DNA of 64,000 nucleotides from Prevotella aff. ruminicola Tc2-24 (GCF_900110895.1 NZ_FOIQ01000007.1:1-64000), one strand, 5' to 3'. Shown: positions 34,949 through 45,580, counted from the stretch's first letter. Made by a program: numbers and translations. The notes: generated by a model from the letters alone, not told the origin.

Positions 34949-36319
34949 ATGGAACAGAGAGGTGTGTTTGGTAGCAGACTGGCAATAGTCCTTGCAACAG
35001 CTGGTTCGGCGGTTGGCTTGGGTAATGTGTGGCGTTTCCCTTTTATGACAGGACAGAATGGTGGGGCGGTCTTCATCCTAATTTATTTCGCTTGTGTGTT
35101 GTTGTTGGGCATTCCCGGCATGGTGAGTGAATTCGTTATTGGACGACATGCACAGTCGAATGCAGCCCGAGCCTATGGGAGCATGGGACACCGGAGTTGG
35201 CGGTTTATCGGTTATCTCGGTATCCTCACTTCTACCATCATCCTAGGGTTCTATGCCGTTGTGGCAGGTTGGTGTCTTCAGTATTTGTTTGCTTCTGTAG
35301 CCGGACAACTGACGGGTGATGCGGCATATGTCATTCGCTATTTTCAGACTTTTTCTGCTGATCCTATTAAGCCATGTCTGTGGGGAGTGGCTTTTGTCCT
35401 GATTACCCACTTGGTGGTCTCTAAAGGTGTGAACGATGGTATCGAACGAGCTTCGAAGTTGCTGATGCCTTTGCTCTTGATCCTGCTTGTTGTACTGGTT
35501 GTGGCCTCCTGCATGCTTCCGGGAGCATATCGGGGTGTCGAGTTCCTGTTAAAGCCTGATTTTTCTAAAGTAAGTGGAAATGTGTTCCTTGAAGCATTGG
35601 GACAAGCTTTCTTCTCGCTGAGTCTGGGCACTGCCTGCCTCTGTACATATGCTTCATATTTTAAACGTGATACCGATTTGTTGAGATCGGCCACTCAGAT
35701 AGCCTTGCTTGATTCGGGTATTGCCATCCTGGCAGGCTTGATGATCTTCCCTGCAGCATTCTCTGTGGGTGTGCAGCCTGACAGCGGGCCTTCCCTTATC
35801 TTCATTACCTTGCCAAATGTGTTTCAAGAAGCTTTCGGTGCTGTTCCTGTGGTGGGCTATTTTATTTCGATTCTTTTCTATGCCCTTCTAGTCTTTGCGG
35901 CACTGACATCCACAATCTCCATGCATGAGATTGGGACGGCATTCTTCCACGAAGAACTGCATCTGTCCCGTCGACGGGCGGCATGGGTGATTACCGGGGC
36001 CTGTGTGCTGTTGGCTGTGATTTGCTCCCTCTCTGTGGGTGCCTATGATGGTCTTCGCCTATTTGACATGCCGCTGATGGACTTCTGCGACTTTCTCACC
36101 GCTCAGTTTATGTTGCCGGCAGGTGCTTTCCTGACAAGTATTATGCTGGGCTGGTTTGTCAGTCGGCGACTGGTACAGGAGGAATTCCTCATGGGTCAGA
36201 CTCATGACACAAGCCGTATGGTGAAGAGAGCATTCTTCCATATCTGGTTGTTCTCTGTGAGGTTTGTTGTCCCGATCTGTATTCTTCTCATCTTCCTCCA
36301 TCAGTTCGGAGTCATATGA
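34949..36319 (+). CDS. Sodium-dependent transporter, NSS/SNF family (copy 2)
   Basis: This 456-residue paralogue of the preceding gene shares TAGSAVGLGNVWRFPFMTG and PDSGPSLIFITLPNVFQE. It starts six bases after the first copy and shares its operon. The substrate-binding helices differ, so the two may import different amino acids. Eleven helices are expected. The last four bases (ATGA) are shared with the start of the helix-hairpin-helix gene. Confidence 0.93.
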   Translation: MEQRGVFGSRLAIVLATAGSAVGLGNVWRFPFMTGQNGGAVFILIYFACVLLLGIPGMVSEFVIGRHAQSNAARAYGSMGHRSWRFIGYLGILTSTIILGFYAVVAGWCLQYLFASVAGQLTGDAAYVIRYFQTFSADPIKPCLWGVAFVLITHLVVSKGVNDGIERASKLLMPLLLILLVVLVVASCMLPGAYRGVEFLLKPDFSKVSGNVFLEALGQAFFSLSLGTACLCTYASYFKRDTDLLRSATQIALLDSGIAILAGLMIFPAAFSVGVQPDSGPSLIFITLPNVFQEAFGAVPVVGYFISILFYALLVFAALTSTISMHEIGTAFFHEELHLSRRRAAWVITGACVLLAVICSLSVGAYDGLRLFDMPLMDFCDFLTAQFMLPAGAFLTSIMLGWFVSRRLVQEEFLMGQTHDTSRMVKRAFFHIWLFSVRFVVPICILLIFLHQFGVI

Positions 36320-37020
36320 TCCGCGAGTTCTTCTATCTCCAGAAGTCCGACCGGAAGGTGATCCTGACCTTACTTGTTGTGATGGTCGTGGCCCTGTCTG
36401 TGATCTTTCTGACGGGTGAGGAAAATAGTGAGACGAATGCATTGACACCGACTGACACCACCGTCATAAAATCGGGGTATGATAAGCAACGCAAGCCGCG
36501 TACGTCAGATATCCGTACCCGTGTAGTCTATCGTGATCGTCCTTATTATAGCAGCGATAGTCGTGCTTCGTCGCATCGCGCCTCTGAGTCACGCGACTCT
36601 TCTGTTTTTCGTTATCCGGTGAAGATCCGTGAGACAGAATATGTCGTGCTTAATTCTGCCGATACAACTGTTCTACAAACAGTTCCTGGTATTGGTCCTT
36701 ATTATGCACGACAGATCGTACGTTATGGTGAACGGCTTGGAGGGTACGTCAGTGTTAACCAACTTGATGAGATTGAGGATTTCCCATTGGAATCAAAGAA
36801 GTATTTTGTGATTAAGGATTCCACCCCACGGAAGTTGAATGTGAACCGACTGACGCTCAATGAACTGAAACGACATCCTTACATCAATTTCTATCAAGCT
36901 CGAGCTATCACCGACTACCGCCGCTTGCACGGTCCTATTCGTTCGTTGGATGAACTGCGACTCTCCAAGGATTTCTCTTCAGAAGCTATCAGTCGACTAT
37001 CACCTTATGTGGAGTACTGA
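36316..37020 (+). CDS. Membrane-anchored helix-hairpin-helix (ComEA-like) protein
   Basis: This 234-residue protein has one N-terminal membrane helix (VILTLLVVMVVALSVIFLTG, about residues 14-33). A serine/arginine-rich linker (SSDSRASSHRASESRDSS) and two helix-hairpin-helix repeats follow. The first is TVPGIGPYYARQIVRYGERL near residue 119, the second HPYINFYQARAITDYRRLHG near residue 188. Such domains bind DNA non-specifically in ComEA uptake proteins, so periplasmic DNA binding is possible. It overlaps the NSS transporter by four bases (ATGA) and precedes the tat genes. Confidence 0.85.
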   Translation: MIREFFYLQKSDRKVILTLLVVMVVALSVIFLTGEENSETNALTPTDTTVIKSGYDKQRKPRTSDIRTRVVYRDRPYYSSDSRASSHRASESRDSSVFRYPVKIRETEYVVLNSADTTVLQTVPGIGPYYARQIVRYGERLGGYVSVNQLDEIEDFPLESKKYFVIKDSTPRKLNVNRLTLNELKRHPYINFYQARAITDYRRLHGPIRSLDELRLSKDFSSEAISRLSPYVEY

Positions 37021-37068
37021 TTTTAGTTAATAAATGATAGCAGATGCTTGGCTTATGCGTTTTTTTCG

Positions 37069-37077
37069 TATATTTGC
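37069..37077 (+). promoter_or_regulatory. -7 box (TATATTTGC) of the tat operon
   Basis: TATATTTGC lies 26 nt before the tatA ATG. It marks a fresh transcription start after the helix-hairpin-helix gene. Confidence 0.6.
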
Positions 37078-37102
37078 AACAGAAACTTAAAATACGAAGG
37101 AA

Positions 37103-37303
37103 ATGTCAGAATCATTATTGTTGTTTATGAATGTTGGTCCGACGGAGATCATCATTATCGCACTTGTTGTGTTGCTGCTTTTCGGTGGCAAAAAGATTCC
37201 CGAGTTAATGAAAGGTCTTGGCAAGGGAGTCAAGAGCTTCAAGGAAGGAATGAACGAAGTAACGAATCTGGAAGAAGAGGAAAAGGAACAGTCTGAGAAG
37301 TAG
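37103..37303 (+). CDS. tatA: Twin-arginine translocase subunit TatA/E
   Basis: This 66-residue protein has one membrane helix ([17 protein letters not shown]), the FGGKKIPEL hinge and an amphipathic basic helix ([17 protein letters not shown]), followed by an acidic tail. TatA forms the pore for folded proteins across the inner membrane. There is no separate TatB; one TatA with TatC is the minimal system seen in many Bacteroidota. The stop is one base before tatC. Confidence 0.95.
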   Translation: MSESLLLFMNVGPTEIIIIALVVLLLFGGKKIPELMKGLGKGVKSFKEGMNEVTNLEEEEKEQSEK

Positions 37304-37304
37304 T

Positions 37305-38048
37305 ATGAGTGGTATGACGTTCTGGGATCATCTCGATGAGCTCCGTACTGTTATCATTCGCATCCTTTCTGTGACGGTGGTCGCTGCAGTGGTGGCCTTC
37401 TGTCTGAAAGACGAATTGTTTACCATCGTGCTGGCTCCCCGATCGAGCGATTTTATCACCTATCGGCTGATAGGCGGCGAGCCTTTCTTTCTCTCATTGA
37501 TGAATACAGGACTGGCCGAGCAGTTCATGATTCATCTTAGAACGGCGATGTATGCTGGTGTGTTAGTGGCGATGCCGTATATCATCTATCAGTTGTTCTG
37601 TTTTGTCTCGCCTGCACTTTACGCCAAAGAGCGTCGTGGTGCCACCATCCTTGTCGTGAGCGGCTATGTGATGTTTATGCTTGGCACTTTGCTGGACTAT
37701 CTGCTGATTTTTCCTTTGACAGTGAGGTTCCTCGGTACCTATCAAGTGAGCCCTGACGTGACGAATATGCTCACACTTCAGTCATATATGGACACATTGC
37801 TGATGATGAATCTCGTCATGGGTATTGTCTTTGAGTTACCCGTCGTCAGCTGGCTCCTGGGGAAGATGGGACTGGTGAATGCAGAGGTGATGAGTCTGTG
37901 GCGCCGACATGCCTTCGTGGCGATATTGATTATCGCTGCGATTATCACGCCGACGACGGATGCTTTTACACTCTTTGTGGTGGCTATGCCGATATGGTTG
38001 CTTTATGAACTGAGTATCTGCGTGGTCCGACTGACAGGAAAGAAATAA
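37305..38048 (+). CDS. tatC: Twin-arginine translocase subunit TatC
   Basis: This 247-residue six-helix protein is the receptor for twin-arginine signal peptides. The N-terminal MSGMTFWDHLDELRTVIIR carries the conserved F..HL.ELR motif that contacts the signal. The later PYIIYQLFCFVSPALYAKE and FELPVVSWLLGKMGLV blocks are normal. The two genes downstream encode a Tat-like fusion and a Tat lipoprotein, so substrate and machine are adjacent. Confidence 0.95.
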   Translation: MSGMTFWDHLDELRTVIIRILSVTVVAAVVAFCLKDELFTIVLAPRSSDFITYRLIGGEPFFLSLMNTGLAEQFMIHLRTAMYAGVLVAMPYIIYQLFCFVSPALYAKERRGATILVVSGYVMFMLGTLLDYLLIFPLTVRFLGTYQVSPDVTNMLTLQSYMDTLLMMNLVMGIVFELPVVSWLLGKMGLVNAEVMSLWRRHAFVAILIIAAIITPTTDAFTLFVVAMPIWLLYELSICVVRLTGKK

Positions 38049-38066
38049 CTAAATAAATACTTAATT

Positions 38067-39542
38067 ATGCTACGTAAAATCAGAACGATCCTTGCCGGGG
38101 TGTTCTTTGTACTGATCACCTTGTTGTTCCTCGACTTTACGGGAACGATGCATCATTGGCTCTCATGGATGGCGAAGATACAGTTCTTGCCAGCTGTGCT
38201 AGCCCTCAATGTGGGTGTTGTCGTTGTGTTGGTGCTTTTGACACTCCTTTTCGGTCGCATTTATTGCTCGGTTATCTGTCCGTTGGGGGTATTCCAAGAT
38301 GTCATCGCACGACTTAATCGCAAGAAGAACAAATATAGTTTCTCGAAAGCGCTGTCATGGCTTCGCTATACAATGCTTGGGGTGATGGTCGTAGCTTTGG
38401 TGGCGGGCATAGGCTCTGTTTTCCAGCTGTTGGCTCCTTATAGTGCATATGGCCGTATCGCCACCATGCTATTCCAACCGGTCTGGAAGGCCGGGAATAA
38501 TATCCTGGCTTCTATTGCTGAGCATGTCGACAGTTATGCTTTCTATCATGTAGAACAGGTGGCGGCAGTAGGGGCTGTGATGGCCATTGCGGTAATTACT
38601 TTTATTGTTATATCCGTGTTGGCTTTGCGGAACGGACGTACCTATTGTAATACCATTTGTCCTGTGGGAACGGTCCTCTCGTTCTTTGCTCGTTTCTCTT
38701 TCCTGAAGATACGTTTTGACGAAGAAAAGTGTAAGAACTGTTCTTTGTGCTCAAAGAACTGCAAGGCGGCCTGTATCGATTATAAGACACACACTGTCGA
38801 CTATAGTCGTTGTGTGGTCTGTGGAAATTGTATCTCAAAATGTAAGTTTGGCGCTTTACGCTATGATTCCCGTCTTCAGCGCCAGAAAGAGAAATCAGAG
38901 AACTTGTCCGTAGATACTTCCAAACGGTCGTTCTTACTTGCTTCGGCCATGGTGACAACTGCAGCTTTGGCACAGAAGAAAGAAAAACTGATGGACGGTG
39001 GCTTGGCAGAACTGGAAGATAAGGTGGCACCGGAGCGACAGACGGTTTTAACACCTCCGGGTTCATTGTCTTTCCAGCATTTCGCCCAGCATTGTACGGG
39101 TTGTCAACTCTGTGTATCGGAGTGTCCGAACCATGTGCTCCGACCTTCTGTTAACCTGATGCATCTGATGCTACCAGAGATGTCGTATGAGCGTGGCTAT
39201 TGTCGTCCTGAGTGTAACCGTTGCTCGGAGGTGTGCCCAGCAGGTGCTATACGGCTGATTGGTCACGATGAGAAGTCTTCGATACAGTTGGGGCATGCCG
39301 TTTGGATTAAGAAGAACTGTGTACCCATCACTGATGGTGTGGAGTGTGGAAACTGTGCACGCCACTGTCCGTCTGGCGCGATTGATATGGTGCCGCTCGA
39401 TGAGAATGACGAAGAGTCACCGATGATTCCTGTTGTCAACGAGGCAGCCTGTATAGGCTGTGGTGCCTGTGAATATGTCTGTCCGTCGCGTCCGTTCTCG
39501 GCTATCTATGTCGAGGGACATGAGGTGCATAGGAAGATATAG
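38067..39542 (+). CDS. NapH/NapG-like polyferredoxin fusion, membrane 4Fe-4S protein
   Basis: This 491-residue protein has about four N-terminal helices and NapH-type cysteine motifs: RIYCSVICPLGVFQD near residue 69 and RTYCNTICPVGT near residue 190. A bacterial ferredoxin pair follows (CKNCSLCSKNCKAAC; CVVCGNCISKCKFGAL). After these is the Tat-like segment SKRSFLLASAMVTTAALA near residue 289, with KR instead of RR. Four more 4Fe-4S sites come next (CTGCQLCVSECP, CNRCSEVCPAGAI, CGNCARHCPSGAI, CIGCGACEYVCP). This is the order of NapH joined to NapG with its Tat signal as linker. It probably carries electrons from quinol to a periplasmic partner. Such a function is inferred. Confidence 0.82.
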   Translation: MLRKIRTILAGVFFVLITLLFLDFTGTMHHWLSWMAKIQFLPAVLALNVGVVVVLVLLTLLFGRIYCSVICPLGVFQDVIARLNRKKNKYSFSKALSWLRYTMLGVMVVALVAGIGSVFQLLAPYSAYGRIATMLFQPVWKAGNNILASIAEHVDSYAFYHVEQVAAVGAVMAIAVITFIVISVLALRNGRTYCNTICPVGTVLSFFARFSFLKIRFDEEKCKNCSLCSKNCKAACIDYKTHTVDYSRCVVCGNCISKCKFGALRYDSRLQRQKEKSENLSVDTSKRSFLLASAMVTTAALAQKKEKLMDGGLAELEDKVAPERQTVLTPPGSLSFQHFAQHCTGCQLCVSECPNHVLRPSVNLMHLMLPEMSYERGYCRPECNRCSEVCPAGAIRLIGHDEKSSIQLGHAVWIKKNCVPITDGVECGNCARHCPSGAIDMVPLDENDEESPMIPVVNEAACIGCGACEYVCPSRPFSAIYVEGHEVHRKI

Positions 39543-39579
39543 TAGGTTATATAGTAAGTCGTTAAAGTAGTAAAGTCCA

Positions 39580-40998
39580 ATGAAAGACAAGAATATCTCC
39601 CGTCGTTCGTTCCTGAAGATCTTCGGAGCGGGAACCGTCGCCACTGCAGCCACGTTGGTCGGCTGTAAGAATACAGATAAAGCTGGGAAACAGGCTGTCA
39701 GCGAATATCGGAATCAGGTGGAGCCTCCTGTGGGTAAGATGACCTACCGTGTGAATCCGAAGACTAAAGAAAAGGTGTCGCTTCTGGGTTATGGTATGAT
39801 GCGTCTGCCGACAAAGGTGGATAAACCTGATGAATTTGATCAGGAGATGATCAACAAACAGATAGACTATGCCCTTGAGCATGGCTTGAATTATATCGAC
39901 ACATCGCCAGTCTACTGTCAGGGAAAGTCGGAACGCTGTACGGGTATTGCCCTTAGTCGCCATAAGCGCAGTGAATATCTTGTGGCTACGAAACTCTCCA
40001 ACTTCAACCATGATTACTGGTCATTCGAGAAGTCCAAGGAGATGTACCTCAACTCGATGAAGGAATTGCAGGTCGACTATATTGACTATTATCTGCTGCA
40101 TGCCATTGGTGGTGGAATGGAGGAGTTCAATGGCCGATATATTGACAATGGTATCATGGATTTCCTGCAAAAGGAACGACAGGCAGGTCGCATCCGTAAC
40201 CTCGGTTTCTCTTTCCATGGAAAGAAAGAGGTGTTCGATGAAATGATGGCACGACATGACGAGTTTCGGTGGGATTTCGTTCAGATTGAATTGAATTATC
40301 TCGATTGGGACTATGCTAACGAGATAAGTAACGCTAATGTGGATGCAAGCTATCTTTATGCCGAGTTACAGAAACGTGGCATTCCTGCTGTTATCATGGA
40401 ACCGCTTTTAGGTGGGCGGTTGGCAAACCTCCCACAGTATCTGGCAACAGAATTGAAGAGCCATGCTCCTGAGCGCAGTGTCGCTTCGTGGGCATTCCGT
40501 TATGCGGGAAGTCATGAGGGCGTACTTTGTGTACTTAGTGGTATGACTTATATGGAACATCTGAAGGATAACCTGTTGTCTTATTGCCCGCTTGTACCAC
40601 TGACGGAAGACGAGATGCGTTATCTTGACAAGGAGGTCGCAAAGAAGATTGTCGGATTGGAGAATATCCCTTGCAACGATTGTAAGTATTGTATGCCTTG
40701 TCCTTACGGTATAGATATCCCGGCAATCTTTGTGCATTATAACAAATGCAAGAACGAAGGCTCGCTACCGATGGGTGTTGGAGACAGCGAGTATCGCAAG
40801 CACCGTCGTCAGTATTTGATATCACTAGACCGTGTCGTGCCTCGTGACCGTCAGCCCGACCACTGTATCCAGTGTGGTCAGTGCGAACCCCATTGTCCAC
40901 AGAGTATCCGTATCCCTCGTGAACTCCGCAAGATCGACGAGATGATAGAGAGTCTAAGGCGTGATCCCTTGGGGTTGGGTGTAAATGATAAGAAATAG
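39580..40998 (+). CDS. Tat-exported aldo/keto reductase lipoprotein with C-terminal 4Fe-4S ferredoxin
   Basis: The 472-residue protein begins MKDKNISRRSFLKIFGAG, a textbook twin-arginine signal. It continues to the lipobox LVGC at about residues 28-31, so it should be lipid-anchored outside the inner membrane. The aldo/keto reductase barrel follows: GYGMMRLP, INKQIDYALEHGLNYIDTS, KLSNFNHDYW and the catalytic-type LLHAIGGG. The C-terminal third holds cysteine clusters CNDCKYCMPCPYG and CIQCGQCEPHCPQSI, typical of ferredoxin-fused reductases. It lies 37 bp after the NapH/NapG-like fusion, a likely electron donor. The natural substrate is unknown. Confidence 0.9.
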   Translation: MKDKNISRRSFLKIFGAGTVATAATLVGCKNTDKAGKQAVSEYRNQVEPPVGKMTYRVNPKTKEKVSLLGYGMMRLPTKVDKPDEFDQEMINKQIDYALEHGLNYIDTSPVYCQGKSERCTGIALSRHKRSEYLVATKLSNFNHDYWSFEKSKEMYLNSMKELQVDYIDYYLLHAIGGGMEEFNGRYIDNGIMDFLQKERQAGRIRNLGFSFHGKKEVFDEMMARHDEFRWDFVQIELNYLDWDYANEISNANVDASYLYAELQKRGIPAVIMEPLLGGRLANLPQYLATELKSHAPERSVASWAFRYAGSHEGVLCVLSGMTYMEHLKDNLLSYCPLVPLTEDEMRYLDKEVAKKIVGLENIPCNDCKYCMPCPYGIDIPAIFVHYNKCKNEGSLPMGVGDSEYRKHRRQYLISLDRVVPRDRQPDHCIQCGQCEPHCPQSIRIPRELRKIDEMIESLRRDPLGLGVNDKK

Positions 40999-41003
40999 AT
41001 AAT

Positions 41004-41729
41004 ATGGATGCTAAAAGAATTATAGGATTCCTGCGCCAATTGATGGCAAACAATAATCGTCCTTGGTTTCAGGAACATAAAAAAGAATATGAGATTATCA
41101 GAGCGGAGTTCGAACGTGGCATTGTCCAGGCGATAGAGCGGATCACGACTTTTGATCCTGAGGTCGCTCATCTGCAGGTGAAGGATTGTACTTATCGTTT
41201 CTATCGCGACGCGCGTTTCTCGCCCGACAAGTCTCCTTATAAGAATCATCTTGGCGCTTATATCAATGCTAAGGGAAAGATGGCCTTGCGTGGTGGCTAC
41301 TACCTGCATCTGGAACCAGACCATTGTGTCGTGGCGGTGGGAAACTACTGGCTTCCCACAAACATTCTCACATCTTGTCGCAACGAAATGATGGCGAACA
41401 CGGATGAGTGGCTCAAATGCGTGGAGAATCCGGAGTTTCTGAAATACTTTGGCAGTGATTTGGTTAACAGTTCCAAAGAACCGATGAACATCCCTTATTG
41501 GGACCAACCTCAAGGATTCGGGTTAGAGAAACTGAAGACTTGTCCTTCGGGTTTCCCCCGTGACTGGCCATATGTGCATTATCTGCGTCTGAAGAACTAT
41601 TGTGCCTGGCATGCCGTTCCTGATGACTTCTTCGAGGGCGACGCCTGGCTTGATGAGGTTGAGCGTATGTTCCGTGCCGCCAAACCGATGATGGATTTCA
41701 TGAACGCGGTCATCGATGATTACGAGTGA
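41004..41729 (+). CDS. DUF2461 family protein
   Basis: This 241-residue cytoplasmic protein belongs to DUF2461 (TIGR02453). Family marks are FLRQLMANNNRPWFQEHKKE at the N-terminus, DCTYRFYRDARFSPDKSPYK near residue 60 and GGYYLHLEPDHCVVAVG near residue 93. No enzymatic activity is established for the family. It starts five bases after the reductase stop, so it shares the tat transcription unit and ends at the terminator at 41758. Confidence 0.9.
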   Translation: MDAKRIIGFLRQLMANNNRPWFQEHKKEYEIIRAEFERGIVQAIERITTFDPEVAHLQVKDCTYRFYRDARFSPDKSPYKNHLGAYINAKGKMALRGGYYLHLEPDHCVVAVGNYWLPTNILTSCRNEMMANTDEWLKCVENPEFLKYFGSDLVNSSKEPMNIPYWDQPQGFGLEKLKTCPSGFPRDWPYVHYLRLKNYCAWHAVPDDFFEGDAWLDEVERMFRAAKPMMDFMNAVIDDYE

Positions 41730-41757
41730 TATATACGTAAGAAAATTGTTCTTATGG

Positions 41758-41796
41758 AAAAAAAAGGTGAAGCAATATATGCTTCACCTTTTTTTG
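41758..41796. terminator. Bidirectional terminator between DUF2461 and the esterase
   Basis: AAAAAAGGTGAAGCA and TGCTTCACCTTTTTT form a 15-bp stem with a 5-nt loop. It has A-runs on one side and T-runs on the other, so it can end transcription from both convergent units. Confidence 0.9.
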
Positions 41797-41816
41797 TTTG
41801 ATTCTATGTTTGGTGC

Positions 41817-43097
<1,281 letters not shown>

Positions 43098-43160
43098 TTA
43101 AAATTGATAATGAGTTAATTGTTACTTTTACACTTCTATCTTGTTTGACACATCATAAAT

Positions 43161-43169
43161 GCAAAAGTA
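43161..43169 (-). promoter_or_regulatory. -7 box (TACTTTTGC) of the esterase gene
   Basis: The minus strand reads TACTTTTGC about 80 nt before the ATG at 43079. The leader between them shows no clear structure. Confidence 0.55.
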
Positions 43170-43320
43170 AAATCGATAGTTCTAATCTTAGAGAAGATTA
43201 ACAATTCAAAAACCAGATTACTCAAAACAAACTGGAAAAAGTGAGGTATTATGGTTAGTATTACGAATGGCCATTTCGATGTAAAAATAGAGATATGGCG
43301 TAACTATAAGTCCTATATGA

Positions 43321-43358
43321 AAAAAGGAAGTGACTAATTTGCTAGTCACTTCCTTTTT
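43321..43358. terminator. Terminator downstream of tRNA-Pro
   Basis: AAAAAGGAAGTGACTA (43321-43336) and TAGTCACTTCCTTTTT (43343-43358) form a 16-bp stem. On the minus strand it lies immediately after the tRNA 3' CCA and is followed by a T-run. Confidence 0.85.
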
Positions 43359-43360
43359 TT

Positions 43361-43436
43361 TGGTCGGGATGAGGCGACTCGAACGCCCGACCCCTACGTC
43401 CCGAACGTAGTGCGCTACCAACTGCGCTACATCCCG
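43361..43436 (-). tRNA. tRNA-Pro (anticodon CGG)
   Basis: The minus strand gives a 76-nt cloverleaf. The acceptor stem CGGGATG pairs with CATCCCG, the D-arm has AGCGCAGTTGGTAGCGCA, and the anticodon stem CTACG/CGTAG has loop TTCGGGA, so the anticodon is CGG for codon CCG. The T-arm has GTTCGAGTC, and the 3' CCA is encoded. All are diagnostic of proline tRNA. Confidence 0.95.
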
Positions 43437-43452
43437 ATTTTTTAAATCGGCT

Positions 43453-43461
43453 GCAAAGGTA
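43453..43461 (-). promoter_or_regulatory. -7 box (TACCTTTGC) of tRNA-Pro
   Basis: The minus strand reads TACCTTTGC 17 nt before the tRNA 5' end. Confidence 0.6.
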
Positions 43462-43540
43462 CTGCTATTTTTTGAATTTCGTGCAAGAAAATAGATAAAA
43501 AATTAGAAATAAGCGGAAAAACGCCTAATCCGCTCTCTCT

Positions 43541-45580
43541 TTACCGACGGTTATAAGCTTGCAGAAACTGTTTGTATTCATCGCACTTCGACACGTATCC
43601 ACTGGGTTTATTGATGCTCTTCTCATACTCCACCAAGGAGGCGAAGGCTTTGTATTGCGCAGACTGTGGAGCAGGGTGACGGTCGTATTCATAGGTGTTA
43701 CTGTTCCATGTCAGTGTATACCAGGGTGAAGGATTCATATAGATGTATGCTTTAGCGAAGAGTACTTCCTCTTTCAGTCTTGTGTCTTTAGAGTTGTCTG
43801 CTTTTCGCAGGAGTTCTGCGGCCTTGGCGGCGAGGTCTGTCTCATTGACACGGACAGAGTCGGAGACATTCTTCCCGTCACGCATTAGGAACCAGCAGTC
43901 ACCGGTATAGCTAGCTTGCGCATAGCGTATGGCTAATTCGTAGTATCGTTTCTTTAGGTCTTCACCCGACAGCACGTTTAATTCACCTTCCATGCGTTGC
44001 ATCTCCCGTGCGAAGGTAAGTTTTGGGTTTGACTTTAGTTTGCCGTTATGATTACTATAGAGAACAGCACTTCTCAGCCACTGCCGTTTGATCCAGGGAG
44101 CAACGTCATACTTGCGATTGGCGGCATAGACGGCATAGCCTTTCTTCTCATAGTACGATGTCGGAATGTCCTTCAGCCACTGGATGGCCTTTTCCCACTG
44201 ACAAAGACGCATATACTTCGTGCCAATGAGATCCTCCAACGCATGTTCTGTCTTTTTCTGGTGAGTCCATAGAAAACGATCAAGGGGCGTGCGAGGAGAC
44301 CGGAGTGTATACTGGAGGTAGTCCTCCAATCTTTCTACCTTCATGGTGTCGATATAGGTCTCGTATTCATAAGTGCCGGTCGCATTAAACAAGGCGGCCA
44401 TCCGTTCTGGACTTTCAGCATAGCGTTTCTTGAGAGTTTGGTAGGTGACGCGGTTCAGTACGTTCTGATAATGGTTTTCGGCTTGTTTGCTAAACAACCA
44501 CTCTAGTTCTTGTGCCAGCCAGTTGTCATAATTCTCACTCTGGGGAACGAGAGCCGACTCGATATATAGACGTAATACGCGGGCGTTGTCTTTAATCCGC
44601 TCTGTGCCAGACAGAGTCGTTGCTGTTCGGATATCCTTCAGTGCCCGTTCCTTACTACCAAACATATACTCTAACCAGGCTTTGGCACTTTTCCAGAGGG
44701 CAGGAACCTCTGTTTTTCTTTCTTTCACAACTTGCTCACAGAAGTTACGCATCTGCTTGGCTTCGTCTTGTGAGATGTCGCGGATGAAAAGCTTACCGCC
44801 AAACGCCTCACCCTCACCATGTGGCTGACAGGCATCATAGGCTTCCTGTGAGTTGTTGACGAAATCTTGTAGTAGGAAGGGTAGCACTTTGGCATTGGGG
44901 TCGCGGAGATACTCCTGACGGATGGCGGCGAAAGAGCGCTTCTTATAATATTGTGTCATCAGACTATTATAGTCGCCCATCTCGGCAAACAACTCTCCTG
45001 CCTTTGCCTCCTGACCGGTTTTGTACAGGGCTCCGGCATAGATGTTCTTCATCATGTCCTTGTAGACGGTCTCGATATACTGACTCGCAGTCTGCTCCCA
45101 GAAGTTGATGTTTGTATCATGCTGCCCGAGCATCATGTTGGAACGCATATAGAGAAGGGCATGCTGCGAACGAAGCCGTGTTTTCAGTTTCCCGGCAGCG
45201 TAGCTGCGGATAGCTTGCAGATTCTTTCTGCAAGCGTTGATCTCTTCCTTGGTGGGGTAGTTCCATTCCCGTTGCTTCCGTTCCTCAATGGCCACGCATC
45301 TGAGGTATTTCTCGAGATTCTGCACATAACTGACCATCAGAGCGTCGCCCTTTTTCCGGGCAGCTTTGATGATGTCGTCTGCACGGAAGAAAAAATAACT
45401 GTCATCGTTCTGTCCAAGGTAGGCCTTCCAATTGTTTCTGGTTATCTCATCCATACGGTTACTGAACTCTGTCCGCTCATAGACGCTAAACAGATAGTAG
45501 TTGTGATTGTCTGCCCAGTAGCAGGCCAGCATGGGCAGTGCGATGACTGCCAACAGACTAGTGGTGATAAATCTCCTCAT
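43541..45580 (-). CDS. Large exported protein of unknown function
   Basis: This 679-residue protein has a signal peptide with a possible lipid-attachment cysteine (MRRFITTSLLAVIALPMLAC). The lipobox is imperfect (M-L-A-C). I recognise no catalytic domain. The sequence is almost wholly alpha-helical, with many short helix pairs such as GALYKTGQEAKAGELFAEMG and TKYMRLCQWEKAIQWLKDIP, resembling TPR-like repeats. I chose MRRF, as 13 upstream codons (MTKRIFTDINRKS) lack signal character. The start overlaps the end of the lipoprotein gene by 23 nt, so the two are translationally coupled. Confidence 0.8.
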   Translation of the reverse strand: MRRFITTSLLAVIALPMLACYWADNHNYYLFSVYERTEFSNRMDEITRNNWKAYLGQNDDSYFFFRADDIIKAARKKGDALMVSYVQNLEKYLRCVAIEERKQREWNYPTKEEINACRKNLQAIRSYAAGKLKTRLRSQHALLYMRSNMMLGQHDTNINFWEQTASQYIETVYKDMMKNIYAGALYKTGQEAKAGELFAEMGDYNSLMTQYYKKRSFAAIRQEYLRDPNAKVLPFLLQDFVNNSQEAYDACQPHGEGEAFGGKLFIRDISQDEAKQMRNFCEQVVKERKTEVPALWKSAKAWLEYMFGSKERALKDIRTATTLSGTERIKDNARVLRLYIESALVPQSENYDNWLAQELEWLFSKQAENHYQNVLNRVTYQTLKKRYAESPERMAALFNATGTYEYETYIDTMKVERLEDYLQYTLRSPRTPLDRFLWTHQKKTEHALEDLIGTKYMRLCQWEKAIQWLKDIPTSYYEKKGYAVYAANRKYDVAPWIKRQWLRSAVLYSNHNGKLKSNPKLTFAREMQRMEGELNVLSGEDLKKRYYELAIRYAQASYTGDCWFLMRDGKNVSDSVRVNETDLAAKAAELLRKADNSKDTRLKEEVLFAKAYIYMNPSPWYTLTWNSNTYEYDRHPAPQSAQYKAFASLVEYEKSINKPSGYVSKCDEYKQFLQAYNRR

